In this document: positions 9,449 through 17,089 of the stretch, in pieces
Position numbering within the stretch: position 1 is the first letter of the stretch
Layout: every line of letters starts with the position of its first letter
Source: Perkinsus olseni
Lineage: Eukaryota; Perkinsozoa; Perkinsida; Perkinsidae
NCBI GenBank assembly: GCA_013115135.1
Contig: JABANP010000784.1
Location: forward strand, 1 to 17,444
Length of the DNA stretch: 17,444 nucleotides
Direction: 5' to 3'
Notes under the pieces: model-generated
What the model was told of the DNA's origin: nothing
Database searches by the model: none
What the model saw: the letters and a program-made list of their open reading frames with translations, nothing else
Made by a program: the position numbers and the translations under genes

Positions 9449-10785
9449 TCAAGCGAGGTGAAGCGTACGACTCAGATCGAGTGCTGGTCGAATGTTCAAC
9501 AGCGAGACTCCACCATCACTCACTTTCGTCTCTTCTCCATTACCATCCACTCTCGACGGCTCAGCCCTGAGCACAGCTCGAAAGAATTCTGCCACCTGAA
9601 AGCGGACGATATGGCCCACGAGTATACTAACCGCAGCATTATCACCTCAGACTCTCGCAACGGGGTTCCTAATCGCTCAAGGATACCCTTCTGGAATATC
9701 TTCGGCGTGATCTCCTCTCCATTATCACTGAGCTTGAACACCCGCGCCAGCCACTTGTGGCAAGCTGGGGCATCGAAAGATGATTCCAAGTACTCCAGAA
9801 CTGCCTGAGCATTATAAAACCGAAGATGTTTCAACCGGCTGTATATCCATTCTCCTATTCCATAATGGAATAGGGAGGGAATTTCCATTGGAACTGTTGC
9901 GAGTACGAGGTTATCTATCATCTCGATGCAGTGACTGCAATCGAGCGAGGTCGATACTGCAATGCAGTGCATAGTGTAGTGTACACCGACCGTGATATGC
10001 CAACGGGGTATGTGGCACTGTTGATATGTAAGACGGAATCTGCGGTACTGTTAATATGTGCGACGGAGTATGTGGCACTGCTAGCCCTTCTACGCTACAT
10101 CTCAGCTAGAAAGGGTCGAGACAGAGAGAAATCTGGGTGAGAGTCTTTCTACGTCACGAAAATTTCACACAATACTCGTCAAGCGCAGGCGCCAAAGAGA
10201 AGCGCGCATTTGCTGTTGGCAACTGACTCGTTGATGACTTTAGACCGGAATCTTCGATCTCACATCATAATAAAGAGACTATCAGCGCACGCAGTATACT
10301 CTGGCAGCGCGACCGAACCCCGGTGTAGTCTCACCACGAGATTCTTGAACTCTCGGAGATTCAGGCATCCGTCACCGTCGACGTCAAAAATATCCACCCA
10401 ATCATTCAAAACTACCTAACATGTCACAGAATTAAAGCGGAGCGAAACAATGTACAAGAGAAAGTCGAGCAACGCAGTTCTCAGCGCTACTCTTTGTGGG
10501 ATTCAGATGGGCGAATACCTCAGCATCTCCTCTGTTTATCCCTTGTGCCACTATAGCTCGCCGAAGCTCATCTAGCTGGAGTCGACCGTTGTGATCGATA
10601 TCGTACAATTTGAAGACTAGCTCCGTTACCCCTGGGACATGCTGAAATGTGACAGGCCCTTCCAAAGCCTCCTTTATCACGGCCCCGTGCGGCACGACTG
10701 TGCTTAAGTACATCATGATACGACTCGTGCCAAACCCAACCATAGCGAAACGTCGGCTTAGCCGACGCGACTCTTCAGCATGCAT
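9449..10785 (-). CDS. EF-hand calcium-binding protein, four exons
   Basis: Minus-strand exons 10785-10519, 10415-10335, 9804-9646 and 9595-9449 join in phase 0 at each junction, giving 217 residues and TGA. Exon 1 holds a canonical EF-hand loop, DIDHNGRLQLDE, after the helix ELVFKLY. Exon 2 holds a second, DVDGDGCLNLRE. Exon 3 has an EF-like helix-loop-helix with a degenerate loop (WLARVFKLSDNGEEITPKIF), and exon 4 a further AEFFRAVL...DGNGEE segment. Introns are 103, 530 and 50 bases. Length and arrangement resemble calcineurin-B / neuronal-calcium-sensor-like proteins that bind Ca2+ and regulate a partner, but no partner is evident. The start ATG at 10785 is the first in frame after a stop and is uncertain. 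The large second intron and the last exon's end (an alternative GTGAGT donor lies at about 9523) are the weakest points. Confidence 0.72.
9994..10082 (+). repeat. Imperfect tandem repeat, three units of 29-30 bases
   Basis: Three consecutive units (9994-10022, 10023-10052, 10053-10082) share the pattern ATATG-n(4)-ACGG-n(8)-GG(C/T)ACTG. They fall inside the long second intron proposed for the EF-hand gene. No coding role is supported. Confidence 0.7.
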
Positions 10786-10925
10786 GCGCTGCGACACTTA
10801 CCAAGCGACGCGACATTCTAGTCGACCGTCTCATCCTATTAGCCATTCTGTCCACGGCTGACCAACGTTCAGCAACCGCGTCGAATCTGGTAGCATAAAG
10901 TGGTGTACACCCATGCTTCCCACCA

Positions 10926-11132
10926 CTACTCATCGTCAGCAGTCGATGCGGCTGCCGGTGCTAACTCGAAAAGACTTTCTTGCAGGTTGTACGTCGGGTT
11001 CGGTCTCTCTTCTGTCTGGCTCGCCAAGATTGCATCTCTCGCTTCATCAAGGACCACTTCATTTCGCAGTGCGCGAAAGATACGCAGGAACCGCAGCCTG
11101 GATAGATGCTGGAATTCTCTTATTGTGAGCGG
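10926..11132 (-). CDS. 3'-terminal coding exon of an unidentified protein
   Basis: The minus-strand frame is open from 11132 to a TAG at 10926-10928 (68 codons). It contains RLRFLRIFRALRNEVVLDEA, then an acidic, alanine-rich tail. There is no start ATG and an in-frame stop lies just upstream (11133-11135), so the exon would begin at a splice acceptor, possibly near 11126 (CACAATAAG). The basic, amphipathic first half looks like a helix, but I do not recognise a family. It lies about 140 bases upstream of the proposed EF-hand start on the same strand and may be the end of a separate gene. Other frames here are also open, which lowers confidence. Confidence 0.35.
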   Translation of the reverse strand, partial: PLTIREFQHLSRLRFLRIFRALRNEVVLDEARDAILASQTEERPNPTYNLQESLFELAPAAASTADDE

Positions 11133-11304
11133 TTAAGTTATGATAGCAATTATGAAGAAGGGTTCGTCGGAGATGAATCCTCGGTTTGGTAGACGCTATT
11201 GCAAACCACGTACTGCGTTGTTTATTTCACCATGGCTATCACGATGGCTACCGCATGACGCAGTTTATGTCGAATTCGTCATGTATCTGCCTCAAACACT
11301 CTCA

Positions 11305-11321
11305 GGCGTGAAGTTCACGCC
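11305..11321. repeat. Perfect palindrome, 8-base arms, one-base centre
   Basis: GGCGTGAA and TTCACGCC flank a single G at 11313. This is the first member of the palindrome cluster. Confidence 0.8.
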
Positions 11322-11351
11322 GTGAACCCGAATCACTCTCTCTATTCTCGT

Positions 11352-11394
11352 CTCGTGTCAACTAATGCAGTACTACTGCATCAGTTGACACGAG
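11352..11394. repeat. Near-perfect palindrome, 21-base arms, one-base centre
   Basis: The arms 11352-11372 and 11374-11394 are reverse complements with one mismatch and flank a single C at 11373. They begin CTCGTGTCAACT and end AGTTGACACGAG. Just outside, CTATTCTCGTCTCG (11342-11355) is echoed by CGAGACGAGAGTAG further right, so a larger stem is possible. Confidence 0.85.
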
Positions 11395-11429
11395 AGTCTC
11401 GTGACGAGACGAGAGTAGGATGGGTTTAC

Positions 11430-11446
11430 TACAGCTACTAGCTGTA
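11430..11446. repeat. Perfect palindrome, 8-base arms, one-base centre
   Basis: TACAGCTA and TAGCTGTA flank a single C at 11438. Confidence 0.8.
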
Positions 11447-11456
11447 TTACAGCTGC

Positions 11457-11473
11457 CGGGCAACTGTTGCCCG
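11457..11473. repeat. Perfect palindrome, 8-base arms, one-base centre
   Basis: CGGGCAAC and GTTGCCCG flank a single T at 11465. A second, looser inverted pair (GGCAACTGT / ACAGTTGCC) follows within the next 50 bases, along with two direct copies of TCTTCTGGTA. Confidence 0.8.
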
Positions 11474-11598
11474 TTTAACAGGCAACTGTGGCTCCTCGTA
11501 CAGAGTCTTCTGGTACAGTTGCCACTGGTGCGGTGGCGTTCAGTACAGTTGCTCCCCGTACAGTGTCTTCTGGTAGTACCAGAATTGTAGTTTTTTAG

Positions 11599-11649
11599 AA
11601 CTGGCGAGTTTAAACTGTACCAGACTGGTACAGTTTAAACTCGCCAGTT
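11599..11649. repeat. Perfect palindrome, 25-base arms, one-base centre
   Basis: The arms 11599-11623 and 11625-11649 are exact reverse complements around a single A at 11624. They start AACTGGCGAGTTTAAAC and end GTTTAAACTCGCCAGTT. It is the longest perfect inverted repeat seen in the window. A transcript across it would form a 25-base-pair hairpin. A short inverted pair GTTGCAA / TTGCAAC follows at about 11648-11669. Confidence 0.95.
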
Positions 11650-11669
11650 GCAAGTGGCAAGTTGCAACT

Positions 11670-12162
11670 TCCTTCTGGAGGTATGGGCAAAGTCACAGAC
11701 CGTCGGTGAAGCCGGCCGTGTGGGGACATTCGGCACGAAGGTGCAGCATTGGGACACCAGCTGCACAGCTAGCGCTAGGATCAGACTCTGTTTCTGCCTT
11801 CGGCTGCTAGAGTTGAGTTGACTCGTTTATATTCGGGAGGAAGACGGATGCGTCCCTGTGGGGACGCGTGGGTGGCGCCGCCAGGCCTCTCTTTTCGCAT
11901 TTAGCCACCCTCCCTGAACCCTACAAAACCGAGAGTGTGGGTGAGCTCGTCACCATCCAAAGGATGGGGCGGGCTGGACGTGTCTAGCACAGTTACCAGG
12001 GCAAGGTGCTCGGTCGAATACTCGGCTTTCATGGGCCTGCAAGTCCGTGATCGCTTGGGTTCCGGCGGTTCCGAGAGCTCTCTCACGGAACTGCGCTTGC
12101 CTCAGGTTCCGGCGCTCGCACGCCCCACTCCCCCTCCCCACACTCAGAGGTTTTATATACCA
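11670..12162. other. Non-coding, GC-rich stretch up to copy B
   Basis: No supported gene. It contains small stems such as GCGTCCC-TGTG-GGGACGC (about 11849-11866) and CCATCC-AAA-GGATGG (about 11953-11967). Open frames at 11901-12234 on both strands have no recognisable product. On the minus strand a purine tract (forward CTCCCCCTCCCC, 12128-12139) is followed by TG, like the tract next to the integrase, so part of this may be a minus-strand LTR. Confidence 0.4.
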
Positions 12163-12259
12163 AGAAGATGTTCCAACGATTCTATAAACAAGCCGATTCG
12201 CTCGAAGTACGCGCGTGATCAGTACTCTGCCTAACAGTAACTGTTCCTCACCTTTTGAC

Positions 12260-13440
12260 TCACACTTCCTTCTCTACCGTCTGATCTATGATATTTGCCC
12301 TCTTCATCAGCTCGGTCGCCGTTGCCGGAGTAAAGTAGTACAAAAACCCCGGGACCTGATTTGATCGACACCCCATCGACAGATAACAGCCGTCTTTAAA
12401 CGTGCTGCTATAGCAATACCGACCATTCGCCAAATCTGGTGGAAGATGAGGATAACAACTATACCAGCAAAAACATCTACAAGCGCCAACTCCGCACTGT
12501 GATTGGTCTCGGCATCGTCACTGAGAAAAGGCAGAGCACGCGATTATCATGCATGAAGATTACACATGCCGGCTGTCGTGGGGTTGCATATCGTGAATGA
12601 GGAATTACTCACTCGCAAGAGGCGGCTCTCACGCCACTCAGACGAGAAATCGAGAGGTTGAAAGCGTCTCACTCAAGCGCTTTTCTCAAAGCGTGGGCGA
12701 ACTCGAGAAAAGCAACTCCGGTGGCATCATTGGTGTCAAACGATCCATACTTTTCCATTCAACGAGAAATCTCTTAGGCAAACACGGCGACTCTTTTTTG
12801 CTACCGTCGTCAAATCTCCCATTTTTCGCGCCGGCTTACTCGGGGAAGAGTTCACCATTGATGCCGAGCACTAGAATGCGTATAACCAGCGATAGTGGAA
12901 CCGCATCGAGGAGCAGTATGAGCTGTAGTACGCCGAAAATGAACCTCTGAAAAGAACAATCACTGGTCGACCACCATCAACTTTGTGCACAGCGGGCTTC
13001 CAGGCCGTTGCACAGCACGGAATACACAGAGCTTTTGCGATAATGGTAGGCGAGTTGAGTCACCCACGTGACTACGGTCGCTATGAGGGAAAATGCTTGC
13101 CTCTTCTCGCAGTTGCAACGCACTAGCCATTTCGACTCTTTCCGACAACTTTCGGGACCCCTAGAGACAGCCGCTGACTCACAGTTTTATTCGTCCAGAA
13201 CCAAAACATAGATTCCTGCTGGTTGGGTGCATCGGTTCCCGTGATGAGGAGATACAATCTGCTCGTGAGCAGAGGTATCCATCCAGTACCGGTTGCAGCG
13301 CCAGTAATCATACCAAAATGCCCTCGCAGGAGGAATGGAGGGGGCAGAAGCTCCGACTGTTGACTAAAAGAACAAAAATTTCGAGCCTTTTCCAGTTGAC
13401 ACCGACAGTCGCATCAACGGTTGCAAAACAATGAACACGG
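12260..13440 (-). pseudogene. Multi-exon gene of unknown function, copy B (frameshifted)
   Basis: Counterpart of 3273-4459. Relative to copy A it has one G fewer in the last exon (a GG run near 12450 where A has GGG) and one A fewer in the run near 12710-12714. The upstream exon has one G more near 13339-13343 and one A fewer near 13203. A fifth and sixth difference, in runs near 13376 and 13390, together remove three bases and keep the frame. Splice sites are unchanged. Either this copy is decaying or the run lengths are miscalled. Confidence 0.45.
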
Positions 13441-13557
13441 CTATTAAATTAATAGTATTAATCGATCAGCATGGACCGAGAGGGCGGAACGGCTATTGCA
13501 CGCATGACAGCGCGTCTGGGTCAGCGCTTCTGGAAAGCTCTTGATCATTGAGCCCTT

Positions 13558-14178
13558 TCAATTGGCGTGTATCATGAGGCAGATCAGGTCTCGAGGTCCT
13601 CGCCGCAACTTTTCGGTCACAGAACGTGGCAGCCCACCCCTGTCAGGGCTCTCACGTTGAGCACATAGGCATTCCATCGGCGCAGCGAGAGTACTCTGTA
13701 GTCTATCACAGATTTCACAAGCACGAGACGCATGTAGGGACGACCATGATGGTCGGACCATCTCCACCCGCTTCTCGTCTCCACTGCTGGCGAGGCTGTT
13801 CTTGCTCTCCTTCCCAGCTGCCTCGGGTACGTCCATCCTTACCGATCTGGACTTAGCGACGCCTTCCGTTCCTCTGTTTTCCAGTGAACCGCTACATCTC
13901 TCCATCGCGTTCGGGTCTCCTTTACCATTGGTCTCGATCGCCCCGGGCAAATCGACCGCTAAGGATTCCCTAGCACTTTGATCATCTGAGCCGCTACAAC
14001 CTCCCTCGCCCCCTTCCAGCCGAAAGCTACCAACCGCCAGATTTGGCACGGCCGATCGGATGCCGCCTTCCTGATCCTCTCCGAAAGCCTCTTCCTGGCC
14101 TCCCACGGGAGCTACCGAAGTTCTAGAGGCATTGTTTCTGAATCTTTTTATAGCTTTATTCACATGTTCCGGGTTCAC
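13558..14178 (-). CDS. Hypothetical 206-residue ORF, divergent from the integrase
   Basis: The minus strand has an open frame of 206 codons with an ATG at 14178. The product is hydrophilic: an N-terminal basic segment (NKAIKRFRNN), a glycine/glutamate-rich middle, a lysine/glutamate/serine tract, and near the C-terminus a cysteine cluster (ACEICDRL...ECLCAQ). No family is recognised; it could be gag-like, a host exon, or a chance frame in GC-rich DNA. Its start overlaps the integrase start by 15 bases on the opposite strand, so the ATG probably lies in retroelement sequence, which weakens the case for a native gene. Copy A has the same frame broken by one missing C. Confidence 0.3.
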   Translation of the reverse strand: MNPEHVNKAIKRFRNNASRTSVAPVGGQEEAFGEDQEGGIRSAVPNLAVGSFRLEGGEGGCSGSDDQSARESLAVDLPGAIETNGKGDPNAMERCSGSLENRGTEGVAKSRSVRMDVPEAAGKESKNSLASSGDEKRVEMVRPSWSSLHASRACEICDRLQSTLAAPMECLCAQRESPDRGGLPRSVTEKLRRGPRDLICLMIHAN

Positions 14179-14979
14179 ATGGATATTGTCGGTCCTTACA
14201 AGGAATACGAGCTGTACGTGGTAACTCTAGTTGATAATTTCAGCGGTTACCTCCTCACACGTGCCACCAAGTCCATGCCTACTTCTAAAGTTGCTTCCGC
14301 CTTGTTGCGGACCGTGTTCGAGTGCTTCAACACTGTTGCGCGGACGGTTTACCATGATGGCGGCTCCCAGTTCACGTCGGCTGAGTTCCTCTCCAGAATG
14401 AACTGGATGCACGCTTCTTCCGTTCCGTCCTCTGTCGCGAGCTCTTGGGTGAATGGCAAAGTCGAGCGAGTCCATCGTGTGCTTAACGAGCGTGTACGCT
14501 CAGCCTCTGCCACTGACCTCTCCTTTGGACTTTTCAAAACCACTATTGTCAAGGCTACCTCGATGTTCAACACGGCTGTAACCCGCCGTACTGGTCGTAC
14601 TCCGCATTCTTTGGTCTTCTCCTTCTCTCCTTGGCCCTATCCAGAAGTTGACCCTGTCTTCCGACCTCCTGAGGAGTCGGTTGATACCATCACGGATGCA
14701 GACTACCCTGATTCTGCCCCGCCTCTACCACGACTCCGTTCCCGCCGCCTCCCTGCCGTTGGCGAGATTTGGTTAGTTCGTCGGTTTGGAAAGCAGAAAA
14801 AGTACTACCGTCCCTTCCTACCGTGTCGGATTGTTCAAGTCGTTTCTCCCCGAGTCTATAAGGTCGCTTTAGCCAACCTGCGGTCGACCAAGCGAGTCCA
14901 TCTTCATCACTTGAAGTTCATTTCGCCTGCAGCTGTTTGCAAACTGCCCTCTGCTTCACTTCCAGCGGCATCTCCCTAA
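14164..14979 (+). CDS. Ty3/Gypsy-type integrase, 5'-truncated, intact frame
   Basis: The 271-residue frame shows the retroviral-type integrase core: VHMDIVGP with Asp 7, YHDGGSQFTSAEF with Asp 65, and VNGKVERVHRVL with Glu 101. The Asp65-Glu101 spacing is the canonical D-D35-E. Residues about 200-252 (GEIWLVRRFGKQKKYY, then RIVQVVSPRVYKVAL and HHLKFI) fit the GPY/F-like C-terminal module of Ty3/Gypsy integrases. Integrase inserts element DNA into the host genome. The N-terminal HHCC zinc domain, RNase H and RT are missing: the frame continues upstream only to a stop at 13987-13989 with no Cys/His pattern. The ATG at 14164 is therefore formal. A polypurine tract follows the stop. This is a 3' remnant, not a whole element. 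Confidence 0.85.
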   Translation: MFRVHMDIVGPYKEYELYVVTLVDNFSGYLLTRATKSMPTSKVASALLRTVFECFNTVARTVYHDGGSQFTSAEFLSRMNWMHASSVPSSVASSWVNGKVERVHRVLNERVRSASATDLSFGLFKTTIVKATSMFNTAVTRRTGRTPHSLVFSFSPWPYPEVDPVFRPPEESVDTITDADYPDSAPPLPRLRSRRLPAVGEIWLVRRFGKQKKYYRPFLPCRIVQVVSPRVYKVALANLRSTKRVHLHHLKFISPAAVCKLPSASLPAASP

Positions 14980-14993
14980 CAGCTGCTTTTTCC

Positions 14994-15006
14994 GGGGGAG
15001 GGGGAG
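14994..15006 (+). other. Polypurine tract before a possible 3' LTR, copy B
   Basis: GGGGGAGGGGGAG lies 14 bases after the integrase stop and is followed by TGTCGC, the likely LTR start. It differs from copy A by A/G changes and indels but stays all-purine. Confidence 0.6.
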
Positions 15007-15598
15007 TGTCGCTTGCGCGAGTTGGCGAGCGCTCCGTTCTGTCTCTCCGTGACGTGAACCACGTCACCCTCTGAGGCCAGCCCATGTTGGTTCTTGTTCA
15101 TTGCTTCTGGCATTCATCTCACCCATGTCACGTTCGTCAATCGGGGATCTCGGGAACGTCGGAGATGCCGACGATACCACCGCACTACCCCCGAACGAAG
15201 GGGGGAGGGCGAAGTACTTCAGAAGGTCAACGCCGATGACGTCGCGACGTGGGACTGTCCCCGGCACATTCGAGGTTGGGGAGTTCCAGATACTTTGCGA
15301 GTTCCTCGACAGACGCGGACGATTGAGAGGGGATCTTGAGAGGTCCGCCGAGTGTCTAAGCACCAGCTGTTGCTCAGTCGTGGCTCACAGCTTTGCATAC
15401 TAGTCGGGGGATATGTGAGAGCGTCTATTGTATGCTCTGTTCTGGTCGATGGACTGCTAGCCTAGACTACGCGCATGCACAGCTGAACAGGATAAGCTTT
15501 AGTAGCAGAAAAAACTTCCGGACTAGATTTGTGATGAGCGCCCGCAGTGAAGAGACTCCCCCGGCATAAATTGATAATCAATCGTGATGGCGTTAGGC
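15007..15598 (+). other. Possible 3' LTR, copy B; right end not defined
   Basis: Same region as 6026-6620. It keeps the TG start and the GTGACGTG-AAC-CACGTCAC repeat (15049-15067). It lacks the copy A palindrome GTCCCC-G-GGGGAC, having a different sequence of about 30 bases around 15258-15290. No second LTR was found to fix its length. Confidence 0.35.
15049..15067. promoter_or_regulatory. Inverted repeat GTGACGTG-AAC-CACGTCAC, copy B
   Basis: Identical to 6068-6086 in sequence and spacing. It lies in the part of the duplication where the copies differ most, which hints at constraint but does not prove it. Confidence 0.35.
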
Positions 15599-15683
15599 GG
15601 TGAATAAATTGAGTTGTGTACCGGTAATGCAAGATATGACATTGAAGACATTATCGCTGCGCAGACTTGATATCCTCGTAAGT

Positions 15684-16095
15684 ATGGTTGCCTTACAGCA
15701 CCTCATTGTTCTGCTCTACCTTCTCCCAGCAGCGGTTCTGGGACTGCCAGACAATGCTGGCGGAACACTCAGGAAAGTCGGCAACGGCGCCTTGCACCCC
15801 ATTCCTCCACAATGCCTCAATGGTGCCATGGATCCGGTGTCTCTAAGGTGATTGAGTTTCTCGGCCTCCCCTCTATCCTGAGGATGTTCTGCTCTCATCA
15901 GTGAGGAATGCATCCCGCCTTTCTTGAACCATATGCTTGTGAACGCAGCCACTCCCAGAATGAGAGAAGAGCTCAGGCGACTGAAGTGAGTGGGATACTT
16001 CACCTGCTGTGGTTATCGCCTGCCTTTCAGGCTGAACGTCAGCGAATACACCTACTTCGAAGTTTATTCGTATAGTGTGGACTTCTCAGACAAGG
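15684..16095 (+). CDS. Esterase exons 1-3, copy B, cut off by a transposon in intron 3
   Basis: Exons 15684-15847, 15902-15985 and 16031-16095 match the first three exons of the esterase at 6707. Exons 1 and 2 show no difference I could see, and exon 3 has one synonymous change (AAA to AAG). They encode the signal peptide and the first 104 residues. The intron 3 donor is GTATGG here against GTAAGG in copy A, which is a weaker match to the usual consensus. After 86 bases of intron 3 a transposon begins and runs to the window end, so exon 4 with the catalytic residues is not visible. The gene could still be intact if exon 4 lies beyond the element and the enlarged intron is spliced. Confidence 0.75.
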
Positions 16096-16292
16096 GTATG
16101 GCGGGCACGAGCTGTTTCAGGTCAGCTGAGCTGATTTCTCGAAGGCATCACTGTATCATTGAGATGAATTATGTCACATAGCAGGGTGTTACGTTTCCAT
16201 TCTGCGCAGGCTTTTCCATCGGAAATTTCCAGAAATTTCCGCAAGAAATGATGAGGCTGGAAAGTAACGGAAACTTAGGAAAACGGGAAGTC

Positions 16293-16311
16293 CTCGCGCG
16301 GAACGCGCGAG
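16293..16311. repeat. Subterminal stem CTCGCGCG-GAA-CGCGCGAG in the transposon
   Basis: A perfect 8-base inverted repeat with a 3-base spacer, followed by nine A. The right side of the element has a comparable GCGCGC stem near 17321-17342. Confidence 0.8.
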
Positions 16312-16498
16312 AAAAAAAAATTAACCACACGCAGAGGTCGCTTGTGGACGTGCTTTCGTTGCTCGATTCCAGGCAATTACTTATACGGGGTGTTTCTTGA
16401 GGGAAATTCCCTCCGTTACACGGTACACGCTTCATGGCCCGCTCTCGAATATATCGATCAGTTGGGCGCGCGCCAAAGCTATAACGCATCAACTCCAC

Positions 16499-16513
16499 CT
16501 CCGCCAGGCGGAG
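16499..16513. repeat. Perfect palindrome, 7-base arms, one-base centre
   Basis: CTCCGCC and GGCGGAG flank an A at 16506, inside the transposon. Confidence 0.7.
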
Positions 16514-16773
16514 TCGGGGCTGCGTTTGGGGAATCCGAATCAGATTATCCGATCATTGCCTTTCCCGTCAGTGCCTCGTGTTTTACTTTGATTTTCAGAG
16601 TCTGATACAGCTCTCATGGTGAAGCGTTCGGGACCAGATAGCGTCGGTGGTGTATTTTATTTCCGAGAAGTTCACGACGCCGTGCAGGATAGGTCGAAGT
16701 GGGTCTGTACGTTGTGTCCGCCGGAGAGTGCTCAATTTCACTACACTAGGATTGTTGGGGGGGATGATGATGC

Positions 16774-16794
16774 TGAGGGATGACTCATCCCTCA
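16774..16794. repeat. Perfect palindrome, 10-base arms, one-base centre
   Basis: TGAGGGATGA and TCATCCCTCA flank a C at 16784, inside the transposon. Confidence 0.8.
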
Positions 16795-17072
16795 ACTCCA
16801 AAGTATGAAGAACACACGGTGAAACATGATCGAAACGCTAAAACAAAGAAAAAGTGGCGAGGGTAACGAGGGAATACACTGTATTCAACGCTGTATTCAA
16901 TAAAGCGACTAATCCACAACTACAGTATAATCGACTACCGGTATCAGGCCATATCGTCGAGCACCAATGTAGCCAATACACAACTCGGACAGTACCACAG
17001 CCATGGGAGAAATCGTAGCAGCGAATCCGATTCGCCGAATCGATAGCGTAGAGACGAGAACGGGGCATGGAT

Positions 17073-17089
17073 TGATGAAACTTTCATCA
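17073..17089. repeat. Perfect palindrome, 8-base arms, one-base centre
   Basis: TGATGAAA and TTTCATCA flank a C at 17081, inside the transposon. Confidence 0.75.

Larger units (their letters stand above)
12163..16181 (+). repeat. Segmental duplication, copy B (about 4.0 kb)
   Basis: Direct repeat of 3175-7204, with the same gene order. From 12163 to about 14735 nearly every difference from copy A that I could find is the length of a base run. Substitutions then cluster to about 15290, after which similarity is again very high. The right end is set by a transposon at 16182, not by the end of homology, so copy B may resume beyond the window. Confidence 0.95.

Noticed and set aside
9994..10082. 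Tandem units considered as a CRISPR array
   Set aside because: Three diverged units with no spacers between them, in eukaryotic DNA.
13626..13856. Plus-strand 76-codon frame identical in both copies (also at 4645-4875)
   Set aside because: It is antisense to the longer 206-codon frame and has no motif; conservation only reflects the duplication.
15600..15683. N-terminal extension of the esterase in copy B (earlier in-frame ATG)
   Set aside because: Copy A has one extra G in this stretch (near 6691) and loses the frame, while the ATG at 6707/15684 starts a clean signal peptide.
16342..17068. Short frames inside the transposon as a possible transposase
   Set aside because: All are under 110 codons, lack a catalytic motif, and overlap on both strands.
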